The notes under the pieces are model-generated. The model saw only the letters and a program-made list of their open reading frames with translations, made no database searches and was not told the origin of the DNA. Below, in pieces: positions 48,950 to 58,659 of a stretch of DNA of 64,000 nucleotides. The first letter of the stretch is position 1. Every line of letters begins with the position of its first letter. The DNA comes from Folioceros fuciformis (taxonomy: Eukaryota > Anthocerotophyta > Anthocerotopsida > Anthocerotales), in NCBI GenBank assembly GCA_049999805.1, contig JBNGIO010006224.1, positions 234,361-298,360 on the forward strand. The letters are read 5' to 3'. The translations under genes were made by a program, and so were the position numbers.

Positions 48950-50525
48950 ATCACAATACTATGATGATAAAACTTGTGCTGAGATAGTAACATGCATGAC
49001 CTATGCTATTTGTGAAGATTTGGCAAGTCGAATAAAGTCTTGTATTTGGCTTGATAATTGATGAACATACGGACATATCCATTGAAAAACATCTTGTTCT
49101 ATACATTTCCTTTTTGGAAAACCATATGCAACAAACTACATTTTTCAGTAAGTATACATGTGCTGACATGCATGAGGTAAATTTAGATATCACATACTAT
49201 TCTTTTTATAGTACTACTGATAACAATGCTTATGTATCATGACAAGTATGCTCGTGGTATAAGAAGATAATGGTATAAGCTTGTTTAATCGAATTATAGA
49301 GTACTTACTTGGGCAAGTTGGGCGCTGATGTGAAAAAGTTTTATGGTTTTGGATCAAATGCTGTACCATTGATGCTAGGATGCAAAAGAGGAGAAAGATT
49401 AATAAAAGGGGTTAACCTTTATCTTAATTTCATACATTGTCTTGGGCATAAACATGCTTTGTGTGTCACGAGCTATAGAAAAGGTTATCTTCTTGAAAAG
49501 TATTAAGTTATTCAAAATATATACTTACACATAAAATCTTATCATGAAAGAGTAAGATCATTGGCTAGCTTTTAAAAGGACCTTATATATGCAAAAAGTA
49601 CGACCAAGAAACAACAATCATACTTGATGGCTTAAAAAGACAAAGGCTGTAGTAAGCTTATGCTCTAATTATGAGCCAATTGCTAATGTTTAGAACACCC
49701 GACCGGAACAACGTTCCTCATATAACTACGTCCATAGATGTCATTTTGTGTATTCTCTATAACTACGTCCATAGATTTCATTTTGTGTATTTTTTATAAC
49801 TACGTCCATAGATTTCATTTTGTGTATTCTCTATTTTTCTTAGGAGATTTGCTTGCCAAGTTAAGTTCTACGCGTAAGTACTTCTAGAAGACCAACTTAG
49901 ACCTTACAACTATTAAAACTTATGTAAAGGTGTTAATTGAAGAAATATAAAATCATTATTTATGTGATCCTCTTATTAATTTAGAAGTCGCACAAGTGGA
50001 TTCAACAAATTACCCTATACAGTCTAAATCTAGCCCCTCATTATTGAAGGATAAGTCTTATTTGTATGTAAGTCTTTAGTTTGGTGTTAAGGGAAATATA
50101 TTCAAGAAGTCTTAATGAGAAAAAAATATTTTTTGGTAGTGATTTAAGGGAAGCAATAAAATTTCAAAACGACTTTGCAATAAAAGTTTACAATAACCTA
50201 AGGAAACAATTTGAGAATAAATTTATACTACAAACAATGAAGATCTTATCCCCTATTCATCATCCTAAAAGTTAAAATGTTACCTATGTATGGTACCAAA
50301 GAAGTGAACAAATTGTGTGCTTTCTACAACATACCAAGAATAGTAGGCAATATTACAATCCCAGCTATTATAAATGCCGATGAGACATATGTTGAGCTCG
50401 TGGGATTTCATTCCATCATGAGAAAAGAATGGTCAGGGCAAACCATGCATTTTACTTGGAGAAGCATATTCGCAAACGAGATATTCATGTTTACATGGTC
50501 AAACTTAGCAAAGATTGTGAAATAG
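48950..50525 (+). pseudogene. Degenerate hAT-type (DUF4371/ZNF862-like) transposase
   Basis: Broken plus-strand frames resemble this transposase class in order: LIIDEHTDISIEKHLVLYIS at about 49045-49110 (family motif IDESTDIS); then KKFYGFGSNAVPLMLGCKRG with IHCLGHKHAL at about 49330-49460 (family: GFGSDGASVMxGxxxG, HCxAHRLAL); then a polar helical stretch at 50081-50275. Several stops and frame changes and no intact ORF, so it is dead. Terminal inverted repeats and target duplication were not found. A 37-bp tandem repeat is embedded at 49721. Confidence 0.6.
49721..49834. repeat. 37-bp tandem repeat, three copies
   Basis: Units at 49721, 49758 and 49795, each starting TATAACTACGTCCATAGATK and containing CATTTTGTGTATT. 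Nearly identical, so a recent amplification within the hAT-like remnant. Confidence 0.9.
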
Positions 50526-51383
50526 CAATGCACTAATATGGCTTGCTGCGAGAGTGGGTTTATTGTTCAAAATTGAATAAAGGGAATATATCGGAGCAGT
50601 TTACAAATTGAACATCTTCAAACAATTATGATACTTTACATACAAGTCCCTTTTTGTTCGGCATGTATTAGTAGGTGATAAAAATTTACAGTCTTAAAGC
50701 TCATGTGTTTGTACAAGCTATTTTCATGAAGAATTCAAGATATTTTCATATTCGAGTTACTGTTAAAATCTTCTGCTTTCCTACTTTTGAGTAGTTAGTG
50801 TGTTTTTGAAAAACATTAGTTGGTTTTTTATTAAAAAAAAGAATTCCTTCCTTTTTAAGATAAAATGACTTTAGACCTCCAAAGTTTAGACTAAAAAAAA
50901 CTATTTCATATTTTATTGAAGTATAAATTATCTTGCAAAATTCAAAAAGAAATAAAAAAATAGCTTTAAGCCTCTAGGTAAAACTTAGCTGTTGATGTCT
51001 TCCTAATGCTCTTTAGCTTGGCTTTCTGATTGGCCTCCTAAGCAACGGGCAATTCCTCAAAGATCGAGAAATTTCTTTTTTTCCTCGGCAACCCACAGGT
51101 CCCTTGCAACCGATTAGGCCAGAGAATTGCTTCTGATCATGTCACTCATATGTTAAAATTCGGGATCCGAAAGAAAGTTCCCAGTCTCCATGTTTCTTAA
51201 GTAAATATGCATAGTCTAATCATAGTGCTATTTGCCACCTGCCACTTGTTGGTCAAAGAGCCTTGCGCTCCGCCTACAACGCAACTGGTTGGTTTCAGTG
51301 TTAACGGCTGACCACTATGGCTTGGGTGCAATGAAGCCATGGTCAAAGACAAGGTTACCATCCATTGATTTCCCACAGTGTTG
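50526..51383. other. AT-rich filler between transposon remnants
   Basis: No feature recognised; contains several A/T homopolymers near 50830-50960. The last ~200 bp may already belong to the LINE-like fragment on the minus strand. Confidence 0.4.
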
Positions 51384-51787
51384 TCATACCACAAATGGAG
51401 AGGACCCCTGGAGATGGTTGACTCGTCCACATTTCCAACACCGAGTGAGGATTTTCGGGTAAAAGGACAATAGCTTGAGCTGGATGTTGGGGTTTAAAGA
51501 TGATTCAATAATAACACCCTCCGGAAGGTCAAGCATCAAAGAAACCTTGCCGCTAAAGAGTGGAGTCACTCCAAGCTACATCTTGTCAAGGCAGGTGGAT
51601 TAGGCATACACTTCACCCACCACATAGACAATTTCTTCAGCCATCTCAAATAAGTCAGGAGTGAGCCCATAGAGCTGCGCCCACACAAATTTCTTTTTGA
51701 AATTAGTTCTGTCAATAGTGGTGCCTGCAAATCAAGCTTTCGGGTGACGGGTGCATTTGCCTTGAACTTCATAGACTTTAGGATAAG
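51384..51787 (-). pseudogene. DUF4283/zinc-knuckle ORF fragment (LINE ORF1-like), split by the copia insertion
   Basis: On the minus strand, broken frames give FVWAQLYGLTPDLFEMAEEI, then VSLMLDLPEGVI and YPKILTRCWKCGRVNH. This is the DUF4283 plus CCHC-type knuckle order seen in plant LINE ORF1 and related Gag-like proteins; the last knuckle Cys is not evident. The sequence stops at the target site of the copia element and probably resumes at 57388 on its far side. Confidence 0.5.
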
Positions 51788-51792
51788 AGCTC
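51788..51792 (+). other. Target-site duplication, left copy
   Basis: AGCTC immediately before the 5' LTR, identical to 57383-57387 just after the 3' LTR. Five bp is the normal copia integrase footprint. Confidence 0.85.
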
Positions 51793-51987
51793 TGATGGTA
51801 GACAGATTTGTAACCAAACAATTAGTTGCTACTGTAGCCCGGCATTCTGAAACCGTTACACTTTCTCTGTACATATGTTTTCTATTGCACCCTACTGAAC
51901 ACACGTTTTTCTGCCTGCACACGCGTTTTCATTTCCAGCCACGGCTAGCGCATCTGCTTGCGCGGATGGCAGCCTCTAGATACTGTT
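51793..51987 (+). repeat. Copia 5' LTR
   Basis: 195 bp, begins TGATGGTAGACAGATTTGTA and ends TAGATACTGTT; about 93% identical by eye to the 3' LTR. Confidence 0.9.
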
Positions 51988-51988
51988 A

Positions 51989-52000
51989 TGGTATGAGAGC
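51989..52000 (+). other. Copia primer binding site (tRNA-Met type)
   Basis: TGGTATGAGAGC, one mismatch from the common plant initiator-tRNA-Met site TGGTATCAGAGC, starting within two bases of the LTR end. Confidence 0.8.
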
Positions 52001-52276
52001 TTTCCTCTGAGGGTTTCATGAAAATTTTCCAGCATGCCAAGGCGACATGGAAGGGATGGCGCTAATTGCACCCAATCTCGTCTAGCACAATTTCTTTGTC
52101 CGGAGTGCAAAGAGAGGGAACTTGGCGACAAATCCTCTCCTTCACCACTGCTGAGGCACCAATGGCAAGCTTCCAAGATCTGGGCTTCAAGGAATGCTAC
52201 ACCACTGTGCTTCAGACCCGTTACAAGCTTTTCCAGAACAATTGGAGTGGAGTCTTCAAATTGCAGGATTGCAGAA

Positions 52277-52376
52277 NNNNNNNNNNNNNNNNNNNNNNNN
52301 NNNNNNNNNNNNNNNNNNNNNNNNNNNNNNNNNNNNNNNNNNNNNNNNNNNNNNNNNNNNNNNNNNNNNNNNNNNN
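52277..52376. other. Assembly gap (100 N) in the copia leader
   Basis: Exactly 100 Ns, probably a default-length gap, so the real size of the leader is unknown. Confidence 0.9.
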
Positions 52377-52474
52377 ATGAGATTTGCCAAATCCACTTTT
52401 CAACTCTGAATTCTGAATCTAGGATTTCAAGGCCTGGTTGTCAATTTTCTTCATGCCTATGAGAGCCTTCCTGG

Positions 52475-53380
52475 ATGCAATCTTGGGAGGACAACATATT
52501 CGATTTGTCTTTCCTATTTTACAATTTAGATTCAGAGTCAGATGAATACTCACCATTTGATTTCTCTCCTCAAGCAGTGCAGGCTAGGTTGTTACGTTAT
52601 ACTAAGTCTCCTTTTAGGTTGACTAGCAACCAAGTTAGTGCTAATATGGCAGCTAATACATCATCTGCAACATCTTCTGCAGCACCTTCTGCTGTTGTTC
52701 CCCTTAAAATTGATTTTAGGGATCGAGATAGATTCAACGAGATTGATTATGCAATCTGGTCCATTAGGGTCACTCAAATTTTGGAAGAACATGAGTTAAT
52801 GTCTGTTGTGGATGGCACTGAAATCTGCCCCACAAATCCTCCTGAGGATGTCCTAGCTTGGCAGCGTAAGGACAGAAGGGCTCGATCAATACTGATTGCA
52901 GCCCTAGACAAGACCATGATCCCACACACCATAGGTGTAGCAACCTCACATGTTGTGTGGAAGGTTTTTAAACTCATATATGAAGATAAAAGCTCAGCCT
53001 CCATGGTGCATGCATATCGTGACTTTTTCAATCTGAGAATGAAGGACACTGAGCTTGTTGAGGCCTACATTCACAAATTTAGGACCTTGAGGGCTAATTT
53101 GGCTTGTTGTGGTACTGTATTATCAGAGGTTCAGGTAGCTGTTACCCTTCTCGCCTCTCTACCGGACACATATAGCCAGCTGGTGAGTTCACAAAATGCT
53201 ACCATACGCGCTGCAGTTCAAGCAACAACTGCGGGCCAACAACCTACTGTGACCTTAGAAGAAGTGATCGGAGCACTTTTGGCAGAGGATCGCTCAAGAT
53301 CTCTTCTCAAGAATAAAGGCTCTTCAAGCAACAACCCCAATCGAGTACTTTTTGCATCAAGAGGGAAAGGTGGATATTGA
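52475..53380 (+). pseudogene. Copia gag, ended by an in-frame stop before the zinc knuckle
   Basis: About 300 codons from ATG 52475 (or 52646) with copia Gag signatures: FNEIDYAIWSIRVTQILEEH, AWQRKDRRARSILIAALD, VWKVFKLIYED, AYRDFFNLRM, LLASLPDTYSQLV. The TGA at 53378 lies in the Gly/Arg-rich stretch before the zinc knuckle, and the same frame resumes directly after it, so this is a single nonsense change in a continuous gag-pol frame. Confidence 0.85.
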
Positions 53381-54780
53381 GGATGTGGCCGAGGACGAGG
53401 CATGCCCTACCAATCTCCATCGAGTCAGCAAGGCACACAGAAGAAGGTTTTCACCTATAATTGGTGTAAAATACCAGGGCATTACGAGAGGGATTGCCGG
53501 AAGAAGAAGAGTGGTGAGCCAAAGCGGGAGTCCACTACCCAAGAGTTTAACATGGCTGTAGCTCAAGCTAAGACACCTTCTATCCTTGCTGTTTGCCTCA
53601 ATTCAGTAGTTGTTCAGCGAGATAGATGGTTTCTGGACTCTAGTGCAACGAGTCACATTTGCATCGATAAACGTGCTTTCTCATCTTTCATCCCTTCCAA
53701 TGACGGCCTGCAATTTGTGTTGCTATGGGATGATAGTGGTTTGTCTATCAAAGGCAAGGGTTCTGTCCTTATTAGGTTGCCCAGTGGAGGGAGTCTCACC
53801 CTTATACATGTACTCTACGTACCTGCTATGACAAAAAATTTGATGTCTGTTCTAAAACTTTCCGAGGAGCATATTTGTCAAATATGTTTTGATCACATAA
53901 GTTGCAAAATATCTAGCGTAGACACTGGTTTACAGTTGTTTTCAGGTCAGCTTTATAATGATCTTTACTTGTTGGATGTTTACACTCTGCCACTTTCTAT
54001 GCCCTCTACACATGTTGCTCAGTCACAGTCTAGCATGTACCTTTGGCATTGTCGCCTTAGACACGTAAATTTTCAGCATTTGTCTACTTTAGCAAATAGT
54101 GGGAGTTTTCGTGATACCTTGACTTTCACTTCTGATCCCCGTCCTTTTTGTGGCTCTTGTGCCATGAGCAAGGCTCATTCATTGCCTTTTAAGGACATAC
54201 TACCAACTAGAGCTACTACTATTTTGGAGACCATTCATAGTGATGTTTGTGGCCCCATGTCCACAGTTTCTTTTGGCGGTGCATCTTACTTTGTCACCTT
54301 TGTAGATGAGTGGTCAAGATATTGTACAGTGTATCCTAACAAACATAAGAGTGAAGTTTCAGATTGTTTTCAATCTTTTGTGCGACATGCCCAAAGGAAG
54401 ACTGGAGCACGTGTGAAGATTATTAGGTCTGATAATGGCGGAGAATATACAAGTCGGGCATTTAAGGACTTCTGTGAAGCAGAAGGAATTCAACATCAGC
54501 TTACAGTGTCATACACTCCAGCACAAAATTCTTTTGCGGAGAGGAAGAACATAACTCTTCAGGAGGCTACTTTGGCTAGTTTGTTGTTTGCTGGCCTCAC
54601 AGGGGCACATTGGGCAGAGGCTCTTGTCGCCACCAACTATATTCAGAATCGGTTGCCTACAAAAGAGTTGGGATTAACAACCCCTTATGAGCTTTGGACA
54701 GGCAAGAAACCTCACATTCCTTATTTGCGTGTGTTTGGTTCTCCTGCATATTCCTTCATTCCTCGTGAGTTTGTGAACTA
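53381..54780 (+). pseudogene. Copia zinc knuckle, protease and integrase segment
   Basis: Same frame as gag. The knuckle reads YNWCKIPGHYERDC, with Tyr in place of the first Cys of CX2CX4HX4C. The protease has WFLDSSATSH where DSGATSH is normal, losing the Asp-Ser-Gly triad Gly. Integrase keeps the HHCC region (LRHVNFQHL, CGSCAMSKA) and the acidic core (IHSDVCGP, RSDNGGEY, SFAERKN). The frame closes at 54779 with a one-base shift; the following sequence (LDPKAHRRIFVGY) continues in another frame. Confidence 0.85.
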
Positions 54781-55545
54781 AGCTGGATCCAAAGGCACAT
54801 CGACGTATATTTGTTGGCTATTCTGATGATGTGAAGGGGTACAAACTTTTTGATCCTGCCACTCGCTCACTGACTATTTCTCGAAATGTTATTTTTAATG
54901 AGCATATTTTACTTCAACGACATTTTCAACAAATACAAGCTCATAGTGAGGATTCTTCTTCTATCTTTGGTGTTCAAGATGATGAGCCCCTTGAACCTTC
55001 CATGGTGACTCTCTATGACGATGATGAGGAGCTTATGGATTCAGAGGGGGACAACACTCCACCGCAACAGCTAGTTCCACCTCAGTTGTCACAGTTAGCT
55101 CCGGCGCAACCAGCTCAACCCCAACAGCTAGAGCTTCAACCACCACAGTTGCCAGCATCTCCTATTGTTATTCCCAATTTGGATGTCGCACCAGATCCTC
55201 CTGTTGCTGAACAATTGCCTGTTGATGTAGCTGCAGATAACATAGAATCCATAAAACTTCCTTCTTTGCGTCGTTCCACAAGACTTCGTTATCCCATAGA
55301 AGAGTGGAAACCATATTATGTTGTAGGTATGGTCATAGATAACCCTCTTTCTCAAGCTTTTGTTCTCAATGCTGCTACTTCTTTAGATGAACCCATAAGC
55401 GACAGGGAAGCTATAGAAGGTCTTTAGGGAGAGCATTGGAAGAAGGCAATAGAATCTGAATACTCCTCTCTCATCTAGAATAAGACATGGAAGGAAGTTG
55501 ACTTACCCCCCGGTCGCAAGCCCGTTGCTTGCAAGTGGATTTTCA
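54781..55545 (+). pseudogene. Copia integrase C-terminal / linker segment
   Basis: Shifted frame with GYSDDVKGYKLFDPATRSL and VIFNEH, typical after the integrase core, then an acidic and Pro/Gln-rich linker. LPSLRRSTRLRYP and the pre-RT word EHWKKAIESEYSSL follow. Stops at 55425 and about 55476. A second frame break falls at an A-run near 55545. Confidence 0.8.
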
Positions 55546-56977
55546 AAAAAAATTAAATACAGATAGTAGCGTGGGGCGGTATAAGGCTAGGTTAGTAGCC
55601 AAAGGATATAGCCAAGTCCCTGGTCTAGACTATAATGAGACTTTTGCCCCTATAGTAAAAGCAACTTTCGTTAGAATTCTATTAGCAATTGCAGCCCATT
55701 TCAATTTGACTGTTCACCAACTAGATGTAAAAACTGCTTTTTTGCATGGCCAACTAAAGGAAGACATATATATGTGTCAGCCAGAAGGTTACATCAAGAA
55801 CCCTCACAAAGTTTTGAAGCTGCTCAAGACCTTGTATGGCCTCAAACAATCATCAAGAGCATGGAACAAAGTGTTTCACCAGATGCTGATTGAGCTAGGC
55901 TTCGTATGTTTGGATGCTGACTCTAGTGTTTACATTTTGTGTGAGGGCCAAGATTTTATAATTCTCTCTGTATATGTTGACGATAATTTCCTTTTCAGTT
56001 CCTCAACAATTTTGATGGACAAGATCAAAAGAATTTTGCTAACTAGATTTGAAATGTTCGACTTGGGTGAACTCTCTTTTTCCTTGGGTGTCCAATTTCA
56101 CTTTAATCATGCTGACCACACAATAGACATCCACCAAGAGCACTATGTGCTGCAGCTTTTGCGACGTTTCCAAATGGAGGATGCTAAGCCTGTGGCCACT
56201 CCCATGGTGGTTGGTGGGAAGCTTTCGAAGGAGATCTCACCTACTACATTGGCTGAGAAAGAAGAGATGGCTAATAAGCCATATAGACAGGCTGTAGGTT
56301 GTTTGTTATATCTAGCTGAATGGACACGCTTAGATATCAGTAAGGCTGTCAACAATGTGAGCCAGTTCATGGAGAATCCAGGTTTGGAACATTAGACTGC
56401 AGTAAAACGAATTTTTCGTTACCTAAAGGAGACACCCAGGAAAGGCCTTAAGTACTTTAAACAGCATGATGGATTAGGATTGTCAGCATATTGTGATGCA
56501 GACTGGGCTGGGGACCCAAATACTAGGAGGAGTGTAGCTGCATACTTCTATTTTCTTGGTGGCTCAGTTGTCTCATGGTCGAGTAAGAAGTTGCCCATCA
56601 TATGCTTATCAAGTACCGAAGCCGAGTATGGAGCCATGACTCAAGCATCGAAGGAGATTTTATGGATTCGAACTTTTTTGAAGGGCTTACATCAGCTCCC
56701 AACAGGGCCAACTCAACTCCTATGTGATAGTCAATCGGCCATAGCTCTATCTCAAAATCCTGTATTTCATGCGAGAACAAAGCACATAGAGATAACACAC
56801 CATTTTATTCGTCAAGCAGCTGACAACAAGGAAGTATATGTTGAGTATGTTCCTACTAGTGAGAATGTTGCTGACCTACTGACTAAAGCACTTCCCAAGT
56901 CTGTTCATGAGAAGCACACGTTAGCAACTGGTGTTCAACAAATTTCATCAAGCGCCAAGGTTGGGACTGCTCACTAA
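55546..56977 (+). pseudogene. Copia reverse transcriptase and RNase H segment
   Basis: RT motifs are well kept: YKARLVAKGYSQVPGLDY, TFAPIVKATFVRILLAIAAH, HQLDVKTAFLHGQLKEDIYM, and the catalytic YVDD (SVYVDDNFLF). A TAG at 56393 separates it from RNase H in the same frame: AYCDADWAGDP, SWSSKKLPIICLSSTEAEY, LLCDSQSAIALSQNP, HIEITHHFIR. The chain ends naturally at 56977. Confidence 0.88.
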
Positions 56978-57179
56978 GATCCATTTTCGATGGAGTTCAT
57001 GCATTACATTAACTCTGTTTAGTCTAAGGATTCAGATTTGTTATTAGCGGACTACACTAGAACTAAGCCAAGGTTGGGACTGCTCACTAAGATCCATTTT
57101 CGATGGAGTTCATGCATTACATTCACTCTGTTTAGTCTAAGGATTCAGATTTGTTATTAGCGGACTACACTAGAACTAA
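56954..57179 (+). repeat. 113-bp tandem duplication at the 3' end of the copia element
   Basis: Units 56954-57066 and 57067-57179, starting GCCAAGGTTGGGACTGCTCA; by eye a single mismatch (ATTAACTC versus ATTCACTC). The first unit contains the end of the RNase H frame, the second lies just before the polypurine tract. Confidence 0.93.
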
Positions 57180-57186
57180 GTGGGAG
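57178..57186 (+). other. Copia polypurine tract
   Basis: AAGTGGGAG abuts the 3' LTR; one T interrupts the purine run. Position and composition fit the plus-strand primer. Confidence 0.65.
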
Positions 57187-57382
57187 TGATGGTAGACAGA
57201 TTTGTAACCATACAATTTAGTTGCTACTGTAGCCCGGCATTCCGAAACCGTTACATTTCCTATGTACATATATTTTCTGTTGCACCCTAATGAACACACG
57301 TTTTTCTGCTTGCGCACGCGTTTTCGTTTCCAGCCACGGCTCGCGCATCTGCCTGCGCGGATGGCAGCCTCTAGATATTGTT
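57187..57382 (+). repeat. Copia 3' LTR
   Basis: 196 bp, starts TGATGGTAGACAGATTTGTA and ends TAGATATTGTT, followed by target duplication AGCTC. Confidence 0.9.
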
Positions 57383-57387
57383 AGCTC
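57383..57387 (+). other. Target-site duplication, right copy
   Basis: AGCTC, matching 51788-51792. Confidence 0.85.
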
Positions 57388-57597
57388 CAGCTTGGTTGTG
57401 AGACTCCATCTTCACCTAGGAGCTCCATTAGGCTTGACAAGGGCAAACCATGAGGGAGGGCATGAGTTGGTGTTGTGTCTCCATAAACTTAGTTTAGCCC
57501 CCACCTTACGCAAACCTGTTATGGAATGATTCGCTTCGACCGAGGCATGCGATCCCGGATAGCAAACGTCAATGCCTCTTTCCAACCGCCCTTGCAT
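57388..57597 (-). pseudogene. Probable continuation of the LINE-like fragment beyond the copia insertion
   Basis: A minus-strand frame here has AKLSLWRHNTNSCPPSWFAL but no decisive domain. The assignment rests on position: it directly adjoins the right target-site duplication and so was contiguous with 51384-51787 before insertion. Confidence 0.35.
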
Positions 57598-57744
57598 GTA
57601 GCAGGGTCATCAGAAGCTTGAGGAATAAAAAAAAACTTGAAGTCCCTAGATAAAAATTATTTACCAAGGTCTGCCCTCGCAGGCAGCGACATGGCCGCCA
57701 GACGTTCCCATGATTCCCGAAAAAGGCATTCCGTCTTGGTCTCA

Positions 57745-58020
57745 GCGTTCCTTGTCAAACTCACATACTGTATTACATATCGAGAATGAAAACTTACAGA
57801 ATATGGATGCCAGTGTGTGCCGCGTGAACAGTCGTCAATGGACTTGGGGAATCGGTTGTTGCAAGCCTCGATCGTCGTTGGTGGATTTGGCGGAGCTGGG
57901 CGGCCTCGTCGTACTTTTTTGCAACACGTGTAATAGTGTCCGGCGTACGGCTGACCTACAGTAGTGAGTCGTAGCATTGGTCGTGACCCCGCAAGACGGA
58001 CGTGACTAAAGGTTGTACAT
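57745..58020 (+). repeat. Dispersed repeat, copy B (276 bp)
   Basis: Direct-orientation partner of 47085-47442, lacking its internal 83-bp duplication. It marks the right edge of the transposon nest. No coding motif; family unknown. Confidence 0.85.
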
Positions 58021-58587
58021 CCCCAGGTGAAGCCGATTTGGGGGCGGGAATGAATGAATCCTACCGGTACAGCATGCCGCACGTATGTCGGGCCTCGCAC
58101 CGAGGTGACGGAAATCATGGCAGGCAGGGGCAGGGGCCGGGCTTATGAACGGCGTGGTGGGCAGTAGATACCGATCGGCAACCTGCTTGATTGGGAATGC
58201 ACGCAAGGAATAGGGTGTGGGATGCCCTTCCTTTTCCTGTTCCTTTTTCGGAGCTCGGGATTGCGTTCCCGGAGGCACAGCAGCCTATATCAGGCGCCGC
58301 CTTGACGTCCAGTTACAGGACGGCATTGCCTGTGCTCGGGGAGGCAGATGTAGGACCAGGTAAGGACGCCTCTTCACACAACCTTGGTGGCCCCCGCTTG
58401 ACGGCCGCCCATGTCGCAACTGTCTCCCTGCAATTCGTTCACTTGTTGACGAGGCCAGCAGTCTTGTTGAGGGATGGCGACGGTTTGCTACAGACCCGGC
58501 ACATGTCCAGCTCTGATGCCTGAGTCATGAGATTTTATTTTATTTAGTTATTTTTATATTTTAATTATCAACATTGTTGTCATGAAA
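58021..58587. other. Short intergenic region before the tRNA
   Basis: GC-rich to about 58520 with no recognisable ORF, then about 65 bp of AT-rich DNA just 5' of the tRNA, with an ATCAACA word that fits the CAA initiation motif of plant tRNA genes. Confidence 0.4.
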
Positions 58588-58659
58588 TCCGTAATAGTCT
58601 AGTGGTTAGGATACCTGGCTTTCACCCAGGCGACCCGGGTTCGAGCCCCGGTTACGGAA
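58588..58659 (+). tRNA. trnE: tRNA-Glu (anticodon UUC)
   Basis: 72-nt cloverleaf. Acceptor arms TCCGTAA and TTACGGA pair fully (58588-58594 with 58652-58658), with discriminator A at 58659. The anticodon stem CCTGG/CCAGG closes the loop CTTTCAC, placing anticodon TTC at 58621-58623. The T arm has GGTTCGAGCC, which is also the B box, inside a CCGGG/CCCGG-type stem. No intron. A T4 run about 30 nt downstream can act as a Pol III terminator. It resembles nuclear plant tRNA-Glu genes. Confidence 0.96.

Larger units (their letters stand above)
51793..57382 (+). mobile_element. Ty1/copia LTR retrotransposon, complete structure but inactive
   Basis: 5.6-kb element bounded by LTRs (51793-51987 and 57187-57382) and a 5-bp target duplication AGCTC. 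Order: 5' LTR, tRNA-Met-type primer binding site, leader with a 100-N gap (52277-52376), gag, protease, integrase, reverse transcriptase, RNase H, 3' LTR. Integrase before reverse transcriptase identifies the copia superfamily. By eye the LTRs differ by about 14 substitutions and one indel in ~195 bp, so the insertion is not recent. Coding capacity is lost: in-frame stops near 53378, 55425, 55476 and 56393 and frame breaks near 54778 and 55545. LTR ends are TG...TT, not the usual TG...CA. It landed in an older LINE-like fragment. Confidence 0.95.

Noticed and set aside
52034-52462. Frames spanning the 100-N gap in the copia leader
   Set aside because: Most of their length is undetermined bases and the gap size is arbitrary; nothing can be inferred.
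47085-58020. CRISPR-like or prophage-like array in the repeat-rich block
   Set aside because: The repeats are tandem or dispersed transposon-type units without regular spacers, and the context is a plant nuclear genome.
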